Source: Actinomycetes bacterium (GTDB taxonomy: Bacteria > Actinomycetota > Thermoleophilia > Solirubrobacterales > 70-9). Taken from it: a stretch of DNA of 23,833 nucleotides. The translations under genes and the position numbers were made by a program. Of the stretch, positions 1 through 7,809 are shown piece after piece; position 1 is the first letter of the stretch, and every line of letters starts with the position of its first letter. Under the pieces are notes generated by a model. It was given only the letters and a program-made list of their open reading frames with translations, was not told the origin of the DNA and did not search any database. Location of the stretch: NCBI GenBank assembly GCA_023436605.1, contig JAEZIQ010000086.1, forward strand, positions 1 to 23,833. The letters run 5' to 3'.

Positions 1-2
1 AC

Positions 3-170
3 CGCGAGAAGATCGCGGTCGACGCGCCGCCGGTTTCACCCGAGGTCGAGGCTCTGCTCGCCGAGGGCAAGACCTCCAAGGCGGCGAAGCTCTACCAGAA
101 GCAGACCGGGGCCGGGATGACTGAAACGATGGCTGCCTTCGAACCGATCGCGCGGCGCCACCAGGGCTAG
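3..170 (+). CDS. C-terminal end of an unidentified protein (5' truncated)
   Basis: An open frame enters from the left edge and ends at the TAG at 168-170, giving about 55 visible residues. The tail contains a stretch reading LLAEGKTSKAAKLYQKQTG followed by AGM. This weakly resembles the helix-turn pattern of the ribosomal L7/L12 C-terminal-like fold (growing basic residues, then TG-G-L/M-E-A), but the similarity is only by eye. Codon bias (G or C in third positions) supports real coding. The start and most of the protein lie outside the window, so no function is assigned. It converges on the membrane-protein gene that ends at 188. Confidence 0.6.
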   Translation, partial: REKIAVDAPPVSPEVEALLAEGKTSKAAKLYQKQTGAGMTETMAAFEPIARRHQG

Positions 171-189
171 ATCCCTGACCGGAGGGATC
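170..189. terminator. Small hairpin between convergent genes
   Basis: GATCCCT (170-176) pairs with AGGGATC (183-189) around a six-base loop, in the 17-base gap between two convergent genes. There is no T tract, so it may act as a weak bidirectional terminator or only as an mRNA end structure. Confidence 0.4.
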
Positions 190-949
190 AGGACTGACTG
201 ATCCCGCCGCCGACCACGTCCCGGAACTTCTCCTTGAAACGCTGGGTGCGACGGTCGGGCCGGAACCGTTTTTCGGAGCGGGCCTGCTTCGAAGGATTCT
301 TTTCGCCGTAGCGCCGCTTGGCCCAGACCGAGTTCGGCTTGCCCAGCCGGCTGGCTCCGTAGATCGCGAGCGGCCAGAAGAAGAAGCCCACGAAGGCGTG
401 CAGGACCCGCTCCTTGAGGAAGCAGATACCGACGGTCAAGAGGACGATCGCGGCGAGGATGACGCTGATGATCAGGGTGGCGACGTCCTCGTCACCGATC
501 TCGAAGGGCCTGACCCCGAACATGAGCAGGGCGAGGACGATCGCGGTCAACACCGTCGCGTCGATCGAGCGGCGACCCTCCTCCGACCAGTAGACGTCCT
601 CAAGGTGCAGCCAGAGCGCAAACTCGTCGATCGTGAGGCCGATCCCGACGCCGAAGGCCAGCCCGCAAAGGTTGAAAACCCAGTTGTTTCCGTCGATCGC
701 GAAGGCGACGGCCCCGGCGATCATCATCAGCACGATTCCGAAAACGTGGTGATGCACGTGGAGACCGCCTTCGCTGACGATCGAACCGGGCCACCACGGC
801 ACCTTGGGGCTGCGCATCAGCCGCGTGCTGAGACGGATGAAGGCGAATGAAAGGAGAAAGCCGACCAGGACCAGGAAGATCGCTTCCGAGTCATTGCTCT
901 GGATCTGGTCGTGCCAGAAGTCGCTGAAGATCGACGCCCCGATTCCCAT
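188..949 (-). CDS. Polytopic membrane protein with HxHHH motif, unknown function
   Basis: This is a 253-residue protein with about five to six hydrophobic segments and a very basic, probably cytosolic tail of about 55 residues (rich in K and R). Two polar motifs lie near membrane segments: GGLHVHHHVFG around residues 62-72, and IDEFALWLHLEDVYW further on. Together they resemble a metal- or heme-binding site in a membrane protein, but I do not recognise a named family. I chose the ATG at 947-949 because AGGA lies 8 bases upstream and this leaves a gap before the divergent gene starting at 1005. A TTG-type start at 1012 would extend the frame by 21 residues and overlap that gene. Function is unassigned. 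Confidence 0.8.
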   Translation of the reverse strand: MGIGASIFSDFWHDQIQSNDSEAIFLVLVGFLLSFAFIRLSTRLMRSPKVPWWPGSIVSEGGLHVHHHVFGIVLMMIAGAVAFAIDGNNWVFNLCGLAFGVGIGLTIDEFALWLHLEDVYWSEEGRRSIDATVLTAIVLALLMFGVRPFEIGDEDVATLIISVILAAIVLLTVGICFLKERVLHAFVGFFFWPLAIYGASRLGKPNSVWAKRRYGEKNPSKQARSEKRFRPDRRTQRFKEKFRDVVGGGISQS

Positions 950-992
950 GGCGGGAATCCTGCCATGAGGGACGCCGGAATGTCCAATGACC

Positions 993-998
993 CATGAT
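993..998 (+). promoter_or_regulatory. Leaderless -10 element for the DUF255 gene
   Basis: CATGAT (4 of 6 matches to TATAAT) lies exactly six bases before the ATG at 1005, so transcription would begin at or next to the start codon. No Shine-Dalgarno sequence precedes this start. No clear -35 element is seen. Confidence 0.4.
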
Positions 999-1004
999 GT
1001 GTGA

Positions 1005-2999
1005 ATGAGCAATCGCCTCGCCGACGAGACCAGCCCCTATCTCCTCCAGCACAAGGACAACCCGGTGGCCTGGCAGCCGTGGGGGCCGGAGGCCCTCGCC
1101 GAAGCACAGGAGCGGCAGGTTCCGATCCTCCTCTCGGTCGGATACGCCGCCTGCCACTGGTGCCACGTGATGGAACGTGAGTCCTTCGAGGACGAAACCA
1201 CGGCGGCCTACATGAATGAACACTTCGTCCCGGTCAAGGTCGACCGGGAAGAGCGTCCGGACATCGACTCGATCTACATGGAAGCTGTTCAGTCGATCAC
1301 CGGCCAGGGTGGCTGGCCACTCACGGTCTTCCTCGATCCTTCCGGCGTGCCCTTCCACGGGGGCACCTACTTCCCGCCGGATACTTCCCGCGGCATACCC
1401 AGCTTCATGATGGTGATGGAGGCGGTGATCAAGGCCTGGGACGAGAAGCGCGACGAGATCCTCGCCCAGTCAAGTGACGTCCGCACCAGGCTCGGCGCCG
1501 TTTCCCTGATCGGGGCGCCCGAAGGCGATCTCGATCCCGAACTACCCTCTCGCCGGGCCGGGAACCTCGCCGAGCAGACCGACATGGAACTCGGCGGCTT
1601 CGGGCCCGCCCCCAAGTTCCCGCCCGCTTCGGCCCTCGACTTCATGCTCGGCCAGGATGAGATCGCCGCGGCCGAGGTGACTCTCGACCGGATGGCCGCG
1701 GGCGGTATCAACGATCAGCTGGCCGGAGGTTTTGCCCGCTACTCGGTTGACGACCGGTGGCTGGTTCCCCACTTCGAGAAGATGCTCTACGACAACGCGC
1801 TTCTGGCCCGGACCTACCTCCGGGCCTGGCAGGTCACGGGCCACGACCGCTACCGCCTGGTTGCCCAGAAGACGCTCGACTGGGCTCTGGCCGAGATGCT
1901 CGATCCGGCCGGCGGTTTCTACGCCTCACTGGATGCCGATTCGGAAGGCGTTGAGGGGCTCTTCTACACCTGGACCCCGACGGAGATTGAAGCGGCGCTG
2001 GGCGCTGAGGCGGCGAAGGCGATCGAGGCTTTCGGCGTGACCGAGGCCGGCCATCTCGATGGTCGCAGTGTGCTTCACCTCCCGGAGGGGGTGCCACCGG
2101 ACGATGCCGACCCGGAACTCCAAGAAATCATCGACGCGCTGCTCGCGGCCCGCACCGAGCGGGTTCGACCGGATCTCGATGACAAGGTGCTCAGCTCCTG
2201 GAACTCGCTGATGATTTCCGCCCTCTCGGAGGCGGGAGCGGTGCTGGACCGGCCCGATTATCTGGACGCGGCCCGGCGCGCCGCCGATTTCATCTGGAAC
2301 GGGATGCGCAGCCCGCAGGGCAACCTGCTCCGGACCTGGCGTCACGGCGAGGCCCGCCTCAACGCCTACCTCGAAGATCATGCCTTCCTGCTGGAAGCCC
2401 TGCTCGACCTCTATCAGGCGACTTTCGATCCGGAGATCTTCCGCCGGGCGCAAGCGGTGGCCGAGACGATGATCGACCGCTTCGCCGACCCCGCCCGGGG
2501 CGGGCTCTTCACCACCTCGCACGACCACGAGGAGCTGATCGCCCGCCGCAAGGACGTCGGTGACCACCCGATCCCGGCCGGCAGTTCCTCGGCCGCACTC
2601 GGGCTGCTCCGCCTGTCCAGCCTGACCGGCGAAGCGACCTATCGGCGCAAGGCCGAGGAGGTCCTCAAGCTCCTGGCCCCGGCCACTGCGAAGCAGCCCG
2701 CCGCGTTCGGCCACCTGCTCCAGGCACTGGCCTTCTATCACTCCCCCTCACCGGAACTCGCGATCGTCTGGCCGGAAGGCTCTTCGGCCGACGACGCCGC
2801 CCTCCTGATCGCCGAATCGCGGCGCCGCTACCGGCCCAACCTGGTCCTGGCCGGGGGACCCGAAGGCGAATCGACCCCTCCCCTGCTCCGCGAGCGCAAA
2901 GCCGTGGACGGTCAGCCCGCGGCCTACGTCTGTATGAACTTCAGCTGCAAGGCACCCGTGACCGATCCTTCCGCGCTGGGGAAGGAACTCGACGGTTGA
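1005..2999 (+). CDS. YyaL/DUF255 thioredoxin-domain protein (SPATA20-like)
   Basis: This 664-residue protein has the two-part layout of the YyaL/DUF255 family. Its N-terminal thioredoxin-like domain carries the opening SPYLLQHKDNPVAWQPW and the CHWCHVM motif (Cys50 and Cys53). The rest is a long helical, six-hairpin glycosidase-like region with family motifs such as GGINDQLAGGFARYSVD, FEKMLYDNALL and LDADSEG. Length and both domains are complete. The family is widespread, and its biochemical role is not firmly established; a redox or sugar-related role is only suggested by the folds. The start has no Shine-Dalgarno sequence but has a -10-like element six bases upstream, so the mRNA is probably leaderless. 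The gene converges with glutamine synthetase, with about 10 bases between the stops. Confidence 0.93.
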   Translation: MSNRLADETSPYLLQHKDNPVAWQPWGPEALAEAQERQVPILLSVGYAACHWCHVMERESFEDETTAAYMNEHFVPVKVDREERPDIDSIYMEAVQSITGQGGWPLTVFLDPSGVPFHGGTYFPPDTSRGIPSFMMVMEAVIKAWDEKRDEILAQSSDVRTRLGAVSLIGAPEGDLDPELPSRRAGNLAEQTDMELGGFGPAPKFPPASALDFMLGQDEIAAAEVTLDRMAAGGINDQLAGGFARYSVDDRWLVPHFEKMLYDNALLARTYLRAWQVTGHDRYRLVAQKTLDWALAEMLDPAGGFYASLDADSEGVEGLFYTWTPTEIEAALGAEAAKAIEAFGVTEAGHLDGRSVLHLPEGVPPDDADPELQEIIDALLAARTERVRPDLDDKVLSSWNSLMISALSEAGAVLDRPDYLDAARRAADFIWNGMRSPQGNLLRTWRHGEARLNAYLEDHAFLLEALLDLYQATFDPEIFRRAQAVAETMIDRFADPARGGLFTTSHDHEELIARRKDVGDHPIPAGSSSAALGLLRLSSLTGEATYRRKAEEVLKLLAPATAKQPAAFGHLLQALAFYHSPSPELAIVWPEGSSADDAALLIAESRRRYRPNLVLAGGPEGESTPPLLRERKAVDGQPAAYVCMNFSCKAPVTDPSALGKELDG

Positions 3000-3009
3000 C
3001 CCGGAGCGT

Positions 3010-4362
3010 CTAGAGGACCGGCAGGAAGCTTTCGATCTCGTACGGAGTCACCTGGACCCGGTACGAATCCCATTCCTGGCGCTTCAGTTCGATGAACCGC
3101 CGGAAAGTGTGTTCGCCGAGCGTGCGCAGGACCAGTTCGGAGTCGGCAGCCATTTCGATCGATTCGCCCAGCGTGGCCGGAAGCTGTTCGATGCCGCGCT
3201 GAGCCAGTTCGTCGGGACCGAGGTGGTAGAGGTTCTCCTCCATCGGTTCGGGCAGTTCGTAGCCCTTCTCGATTCCCTCCAGGCCGGCCTGGAGCAACCC
3301 GGCCAGACAGAGATACGGGTTGCAGGCAGGGTCGGGACAGCGAATCTCGACCTTTGCCTCGTCCGGGCGTTCACCGTTCTGGGCCGGGACCCTGATCAGC
3401 GAGGAGCGGTTGCGACGCGACCAGGAAAGGTAGACCGGGGCCTCGAAACCGGGGACCAGCCGCTTGTAGGAGTTGACCCACTGGGCGTAGAGCGGGGCGA
3501 TCTCGCGGGCGTGGCGGAGCTGCCCAGCGATGAAGGCCTTCGCCGTCTGGGAGAGGGCTCCGGGCTTGCCGCCATCGAAGAAAGCGTTCTCGCCGTCCTT
3601 GATCAGCGACTGGTGGAGGTGCATGCCGGAACCGTTGGCACCACCGATCGGCTTCGGCATGAAGGTCGCGTGCCAGCCCTGCTGAACCGCGTATTCCTTG
3701 ACCACAATCTTGGTGGTCATCACGTCGTCGGCAGTCGCGAGCGCACCGGCCGGCTTCAGGTCGAGTTCGTGCTGGGAAGGTCCGGCTTCGTGGTGGGTGG
3801 AAGCAACCTGGACGGCCATCTGCTCGAGCGCGAGCACCGTCTCGCGCCGGACGTCGGAACCCGCATCGAGGGTGGTCAGGTCGAAGTACCCGCCCTCGTC
3901 GAGGACTTCGGGGATGCCGCCCTCGGGCCGGGCGGAACGGAAGTAGAAGAACTCGAGTTCCGGGGCAACCATGTAATCGTCGAAGCCGAGATCGGCTGCC
4001 CGGTCGAGTGCCCGTTTGAGAACCCAGCGGGGGTCTCCCTCGTAGGCGAGTCCGCCCGGGACCTCGATGTCGCAGAACATGCGGGCGACGGCGTCGGTTC
4101 CGCCCGGGCGCCAGGGGATGAGGCTGAAGGTGGTGGCGTCGGGGCGGGCCACCATGTCGGACTCCTCCACCGGGTTGAAGCCGGTCAGCGAGGCACCGTC
4201 GAAGCCGATGCCCTGTTCGAAGGCGCGCTCGAGTTCGCTCGGGTTGATCGAGAAACTCTTCAGGTTGCCGAGCACGTCGGTGAACCAGAGCCGGACGAAC
4301 CGGACGTCATGCTCCTTGACTGCTTGGAACACGTCTTCCGGGGTATTGGTCTGTACTGCCAT
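3010..4362 (-). CDS. glnA: Type I glutamine synthetase
   Basis: This 450-residue protein would make glutamine from glutamate, ammonia and ATP in the cytosol. Visible family motifs include the N-terminal beta-grasp domain with VRFVRLWFTDVLGNLKS, the FDGASLTGF stretch, the EFFYF glutamate region, SGMHLHQSL (ammonia/ATP site) and NSYKRLVPGFEAPVYLSWS (glutamate site). The length and the lack of the ~25-residue insertion and typical NLYDLPP adenylylation site fit the alpha subtype of GSI rather than GSI-beta. The C-terminus ends in the usual TPYEIESFLP-like form. AAGGAG five bases before the ATG at 4362 fixes the start. The gene is divergent from the CMD-like gene. A specialised GS-like ligase cannot be excluded, but the active-site motifs look intact. 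Confidence 0.92.
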   Translation of the reverse strand: MAVQTNTPEDVFQAVKEHDVRFVRLWFTDVLGNLKSFSINPSELERAFEQGIGFDGASLTGFNPVEESDMVARPDATTFSLIPWRPGGTDAVARMFCDIEVPGGLAYEGDPRWVLKRALDRAADLGFDDYMVAPELEFFYFRSARPEGGIPEVLDEGGYFDLTTLDAGSDVRRETVLALEQMAVQVASTHHEAGPSQHELDLKPAGALATADDVMTTKIVVKEYAVQQGWHATFMPKPIGGANGSGMHLHQSLIKDGENAFFDGGKPGALSQTAKAFIAGQLRHAREIAPLYAQWVNSYKRLVPGFEAPVYLSWSRRNRSSLIRVPAQNGERPDEAKVEIRCPDPACNPYLCLAGLLQAGLEGIEKGYELPEPMEENLYHLGPDELAQRGIEQLPATLGESIEMAADSELVLRTLGEHTFRRFIELKRQEWDSYRVQVTPYEIESFLPVL

Positions 4363-4441
4363 CGGACTCCTTGAAGGGCGAAAGAAATGGCTTGTGAGCC
4401 GGGATCGAGGTGCTTGCGCCGGAAACGATACGCGAAGGCGC

Positions 4442-4470
4442 TTGCAAGACGCCGCCGAAGGGGGTATAAC
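4442..4470 (+). promoter_or_regulatory. Sigma70-like promoter for the CMD-like gene
   Basis: TTGCAA (4442-4447) and TATAAC (4465-4470) are separated by exactly 17 bases. Transcription would begin near 4477, leaving a leader of about 98 bases before the GTG at 4575. This is the best-formed -35/-10 pair in the window. Confidence 0.65.
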
Positions 4471-4506
4471 TTACTTGCGGTAAGTAACTAGCTAAAAGTA
4501 AAGTAA
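4469..4506. promoter_or_regulatory. Palindrome plus AGTAA direct repeats over a promoter (putative operator)
   Basis: ACTTAC (4469-4474) is a perfect inverted match to GTAAGT (4480-4485); a shifted pairing TTACTT/AAGTAA (4471-4476, 4482-4487) is equally good. The element AGTAA then recurs at 4483-4487, 4497-4501 and 4502-4506. The block overlaps the -10 element and expected start site of the plus-strand promoter and lies in the shared intergenic region with glnA. A repressor or nitrogen regulator could bind here. It does not match the GlnR consensus with correct spacing. Confidence 0.5.
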
Positions 4507-4574
4507 TGGCTCGCTAAACGGCTGGTAAAGCGGGAAGCGAGTCGTCACCAAGACACACTGGGAAGCGTGACACC

Positions 4575-5141
4575 GTGACCGTAAAGACAGAAGTCAGCCG
4601 ATTCCATATCCACGACGAACTGACCGCTCCCGACGAGAGCGCTCCGATTCTCAAGAGCATCCAGGTGGGAGGCCGCCAGGTCAACAAGCTGGTGGGCGTC
4701 CTCGCCGGCTCCCCCGCGGTGCTGCGCGCCTATACGAGAATGCGGGCCGAACTCCAGCAAGGCGAGTTGCCCCAGGCGACCCGCCAGAGGATCGCGCTCG
4801 CGGTCGCCGAGCACCGTGGCGACGCATACAGCGTCGTCCAGTACGCCAAGACCGCCCGTAACGCCGGCCTCGGACTTGACGAGGTATCCCGGGCCCGTAG
4901 CTTCGCGTCCTCGGATCCGCGGGAGCAGGCTCTGCTCACCTACCTCAAGGCCGCACTCGAAGCCGAGGGTGACCCGCCGATCTACCTTCACGAGGAAGCG
5001 CGCGAAGCCGGCTGGGACGACGAACAGATTCTGGAAGCCCTCGCCCACGTGGCGATGGGCGAATTCCAAAGCGTGATGGCCGCCGCGGCGGCCCTCCCGA
5101 AGGATCAGGCAACCCCGCGGGTTCTGCCCGACGCCGCCTGA
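4575..5141 (+). CDS. Carboxymuconolactone decarboxylase/AhpD-fold protein lacking catalytic cysteines
   Basis: This 188-residue all-helical protein follows the CMD/AhpD family pattern: a helix with SPAVLRAYTRMRAEL, then QRIALAVAEHRGDAYSVVQYAKTARNAGL, then a second helix set ending DEQILEALAHVAMGEFQS. In active AhpD-type members the central motif is E-x3-C-x2-C-x3-H. Here Glu79 is kept, but the Cys, Cys and His positions are Asp83, Ser86 and Tyr90, so classical peroxidase chemistry is not expected. It may be a structural, ligand-binding or otherwise diverged member. The start is GTG, with a weak GGAAG about nine bases upstream. It is transcribed alone and ends before a strong terminator at 5227. 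Confidence 0.8.
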   Translation: MTVKTEVSRFHIHDELTAPDESAPILKSIQVGGRQVNKLVGVLAGSPAVLRAYTRMRAELQQGELPQATRQRIALAVAEHRGDAYSVVQYAKTARNAGLGLDEVSRARSFASSDPREQALLTYLKAALEAEGDPPIYLHEEAREAGWDDEQILEALAHVAMGEFQSVMAAAAALPKDQATPRVLPDAA

Positions 5142-5226
5142 TCCACCACATAACGGGTCCATCTCTCTCCCTCGGACCCAATAAGAAGAGGCCACTCTCT
5201 CCCTCCCCGAACGGCCGCTTCAGAAC

Positions 5227-5260
5227 AAAAAAGGACGGCCCCCGCGGGGCCGTCCTTTTT
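5227..5260. terminator. Strong bidirectional rho-independent terminator
   Basis: GGACGGCCCC (5233-5242) pairs perfectly with GGGGCCGTCC (5246-5255) around a CGC loop. It is flanked by A6 on the left and T5 on the right, so it can end transcription of the CMD-like gene (plus) and of the secreted-protein gene (minus). Confidence 0.9.
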
Positions 5261-5299
5261 GCTTCGTACCTCCCGAAGTGTTGGCCTCAAGTTCGGCGG

Positions 5300-6073
5300 C
5301 TAGCGGCTCTCCACCCGCACGCCGTAGGTCAGTGCGCCATTGAAGCGACACTGGTACGGAACCACACTGTCGACCTTGAGCTGCGGCTGTGAGTTCTTCT
5401 TCGAGGGAATCTGGTTGCAGGTGTTGCGGTTGCGGCTCGCAACCCAGTTGTTGTTCTCGTTGAAGGTCTCGCAGACCGTCGGGTTCTTCATCTTGCCGTC
5501 GATGACCTCGCAGGCCGGCGGCACCGAGAGGGCCGGCGCCCAGGTCGGAACGATCAGGGAGATGTAATCCCCCTTGTTGACCTTGACCGGTTGCGGCAGG
5601 TTGAAGGTGGCTGTCTTGCCGAGGAAGTTGGTGAGGTCTTTGACCTGGGTTCGGCGACGGAGCTTGTAGACGGTCTTGCCGCCTATGACCTTGCGGGCGA
5701 GGATGCCGATCGCGGCCTGGGGAGTGGTTCCGAAACGGTTCTGGAAGAAGCGCTGGTCCTTCATCGAAGGCTCGCCCAGTTTGATCCGCCAGCGGGTGAT
5801 ACTTCCCACGAAGGGCACGCGATAGGCGTTTCCGACTCCGCCGGCCTTGCCCTGGATGCCACTTACGAGAACGACCGCCTGACAGCGCTGGGGGCAGAGC
5901 GGGATTCGCTTGGCGCTGGCCTGACCGAGGTACACGGCCTGACCCGGAGCGGCAGCGGCCTTGTTGCCCGGGCCGCCGAGGATCGCGAGTCCGGCGAGCA
6001 GGGCAAACAGTCCGGCGAGGGCCGCAGCTACCTGCGTGCGGCGACTGACGGACGTGAAGGTCTTTGCTGACAT
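5300..6073 (-). CDS. Secreted Cys-containing protein, unknown function
   Basis: This 257-residue protein has an N-terminal basic stretch, a hydrophobic segment (VAAALAGLFALLAGLAILGG) and an Ala-rich cleavage-like region, indicating a Sec signal peptide or anchor. The mature part has six cysteines (in PLCPQRC, PACEV, TVCE, NTCN and YQCR contexts), which could form three disulfides. It also has many beta-type segments, with no enzyme motif I recognise. The start could be the ATG at 6073 or an in-frame GTG three codons upstream; AAAGGAG lies 12 bases before the ATG and 3 before the GTG. Longer extensions in the frame lack support. Similar-looking extracellular proteins occur in Thermoleophilia, but I cannot name a family. 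Confidence 0.75.
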   Translation of the reverse strand: MSAKTFTSVSRRTQVAAALAGLFALLAGLAILGGPGNKAAAAPGQAVYLGQASAKRIPLCPQRCQAVVLVSGIQGKAGGVGNAYRVPFVGSITRWRIKLGEPSMKDQRFFQNRFGTTPQAAIGILARKVIGGKTVYKLRRRTQVKDLTNFLGKTATFNLPQPVKVNKGDYISLIVPTWAPALSVPPACEVIDGKMKNPTVCETFNENNNWVASRNRNTCNQIPSKKNSQPQLKVDSVVPYQCRFNGALTYGVRVESR

Positions 6074-6256
6074 CAAGTTCACTAGCTCCTTTTTCGAATC
6101 ACCCGGCGTCGGTCTCTTCAACACCCGGTCCCGTACGCGCAGCGGGAGTGCCTGTTTGGCGCGGCGGGTCACGGTACAAACAGGAGAAAAGGCGTGAAGG
6201 ATCGGTTTCGCCCTGCAAAGAAACCGTCGGAGCCCGGTCGGCGCCCCGGAACCGGA

Positions 6257-6973
6257 CTACTTGCCGCGACTGATGATCGCGTGGCGGACGCGACCGACGC
6301 CGGTGCTGGTGAAGCCGAGTTCGTCGGCGACTGCCTTGGTCAGGTCCCAGGTCCGACCCGGGCCGTAGGGGCCACGGTCGATCACCGTGGCAACCGCAAA
6401 CCGGCCGCGGTATCCGAAAAGGACCCGGGTGCCGCAGGGAAGGTTCTTGTTGGCGACGCCGATCGTGCTCGGGCGGAGAGTTACCTTGCCGCAGGCAGTG
6501 CCGTTACCGTAGAGGCCGGGTCCGTACCAGGAAGCCCCGGCGGTCTTCATGGAGCCGACCAGCTTTCGGGCAGTTGTCGGGGTGACGACGCCGTTGGTCG
6601 CGAGGTTGGCGGCGCTCTGGAAGCGACGTACGGCGCTGGTCGTCGGGCGGTCGAAATTGCCGGTCACTGCGCCCCGGAAGAGGCGCTTCGAGCGGACGAT
6701 GCTCTTCAGCACGGTCACGTCGGCACCGGTCATCCCCTCTCGGAGGGTGCGATTGCCGAAACGGGTGCCACGTACGGCAGCGGGACCGGATGCGGTCGCC
6801 GGGCCGGTAGCGGTGCTGGTGGGGGCCGGCTGGGGCGACGGTGTGCCGATGCCTCCCGATGCGGCGTCGGCGCTGCCCGACCGGATCCCGGAACATACGC
6901 AAAGAGCCAGTGCGATCAGCGCGATCAGAAAGATGGCGATATTCAGTTTGCCCAGCTTGAGGCTCGGAACCAT
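6257..6973 (-). CDS. Secreted peptidoglycan-binding and RlpA-like double-psi beta-barrel protein
   Basis: This 238-residue protein has three parts. Residues 9-30 form an N-terminal membrane segment or signal peptide, followed by a Pro/Thr/Ala-rich linker (about 38-66). Residues 79-140 form a peptidoglycan-binding domain (REGMTGADVTVLKS, then FDRPTTSAVRRFQSAANL). Residues 146-236 form an RlpA-like double-psi beta-barrel (ASWYGPGLYGNGTACG, LPCGTRVLF, VIDRGPYGPGRTWDL). RlpA-type barrels act on or bind glycan strands, often as lytic transglycosylases, so a wall-remodelling role outside the membrane is likely. The start at 6973 has GA-rich sequence (GAGAG and AAGGA) just upstream. The neighbouring secreted gene lies downstream on the same strand, about 180 bases away. 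Confidence 0.88.
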   Translation of the reverse strand: MVPSLKLGKLNIAIFLIALIALALCVCSGIRSGSADAASGGIGTPSPQPAPTSTATGPATASGPAAVRGTRFGNRTLREGMTGADVTVLKSIVRSKRLFRGAVTGNFDRPTTSAVRRFQSAANLATNGVVTPTTARKLVGSMKTAGASWYGPGLYGNGTACGKVTLRPSTIGVANKNLPCGTRVLFGYRGRFAVATVIDRGPYGPGRTWDLTKAVADELGFTSTGVGRVRHAIISRGK

Positions 6974-7243
6974 TCCTTCGTCTCTCTTTCGGTGGCTTGC
7001 GGGGTTAGCTGTCGGGCTCGCGCTGAAAGAGCAGCGCTACCTGGCAGATGCCAGTGATTCGCCCCTGGACCAGAGTCCTTTGGGTCCCCCGTTCTCCGTG
7101 ATCTTGTGACGGAGATTCAGCAGAAGGTCGGGAAAGATTAGCAAACGCTCACGATATGTGTGCATTTCATTTGCGTGACGTAGGTCCGCTTCAGCCGGCA
7201 GGCTGGCGCACCGCCTGGCGATCATCGTCCCTACAATGGGGCT
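6974..7243. other. Intergenic region between the RlpA-like gene and rnpB
   Basis: These 270 bases hold no supported gene. A relatively AT-rich patch (about 7130-7175) contains the loose inverted pair TCACG (7149-7153) and CGTGA (7174-7178) and may carry the promoter of the minus-strand RlpA-like gene (a TAATCT on that strand is a possible -10). The right end holds the rnpB -10 element. Confidence 0.5.
7232..7237 (+). promoter_or_regulatory. -10 element of rnpB
   Basis: TACAAT (5 of 6 matches to TATAAT) ends six bases before the expected first base of RNase P RNA at about 7244. No convincing -35 hexamer is seen at the usual distance. Confidence 0.6.
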
Positions 7244-7607
7244 TGTGGGTCGGACGGCCGCGGGGGGAGAGACAACCCTTCGAGGAAAGTCCGGACACCG
7301 AAGGGCAAGGACGGTGGGTAACGCCCACCCGGGGAAACCCGCGGGAAAGTGCCACAGAAATACACGGCCGATGGCGCGACCACACGTGAGTCGCGATCAG
7401 GCAAAGGTGAAATGGTGCGGTAAGAGCGCACCGGCGCCGTGGTGACACGGCGGCCAGGTAAACCCCGTCCGGTGCAAGACCAAACAGGATCGCTGACCCG
7501 GCCCGGCGAGATCCAGGTAGGTCGCAGGTCACGAAAGTGCCCACCGGTCCGATCAACCGGTGAGATAGATGGTCGTTCAAGACAGGATCCGGCTTACAGA
7601 CCCACTA
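7244..7607 (+). ncRNA. rnpB: RNase P RNA, bacterial type A-like
   Basis: This is the catalytic RNA that matures tRNA 5' ends. The conserved core GAGGAAAGTCCGGAC is present (near 7280-7295), followed by the usual GGTAACGCC-like and GGGGAAACCC elements, ACAGAAA, AGGTGAAA, GGTAAACCCCG and a late GACAGGATCCGGCTTACAG. The ends pair: GTGGGTC (7245-7251) with GACCCAC (7599-7605), forming helix P1. Length of about 360 fits a high-GC actinobacterial RNA. A clear terminator follows at once. Exact ends are inferred from P1 and the -10 element. Confidence 0.95.
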
Positions 7608-7609
7608 AG

Positions 7610-7640
7610 GAAGGGGCTCCGCAAGGGGCCCCTTCTATTT
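7610..7640 (+). terminator. Rho-independent terminator of rnpB
   Basis: GAAGGGGCTCC (7610-7620) pairs with GGGGCCCCTTC (7625-7635) around a GCAA tetraloop, with one G-T wobble, followed by TATTT. Confidence 0.88.
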
Positions 7641-7739
7641 GCACCCGGCACTCGCCGGACCGGGGCGTTATCTGGGCCCGGTCACTCGCGTTACGCCGTG
7701 GGGTGGGTGACCCCTCGACCCACACCCGTCAAGCGCCTC

Positions 7740-7780
7740 GGTGACGCGGATTGGTTCCAGGAGAACACCACCGCGTCACC
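7740..7780. terminator. Inverted repeat downstream of lexA
   Basis: GGTGACGCGG (7740-7749) and CCGCGTCACC (7771-7780) form a perfect 10-bp stem with a 21-base loop, 30 bases past the lexA stop codon. It has no T tract on either side, so it is a likely mRNA 3' end structure rather than a classic terminator. The rest of 7641-7806 holds only another small GTGGGT/ACCCAC inverted repeat. Confidence 0.5.
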
Positions 7781-7809
7781 GACAGCCTCACGACCGACCG
7801 CGGGTCAGT

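Noticed and set aside
3109..4374. A 421-codon open frame antisense to glutamine synthetase
   Set aside because: It is the complement of a clear glnA gene; the translated product is low in recognisable motifs and arises from GC-rich codon bias.
4484..4519. GlnR-type box near glnA (GTAAC and GTAAT followed by AAAGT/TAAAC-like words)
   Set aside because: Spacing between half-sites (19 instead of 22, and 7 instead of 6) and the second-site sequence do not fit the published GlnR pattern.
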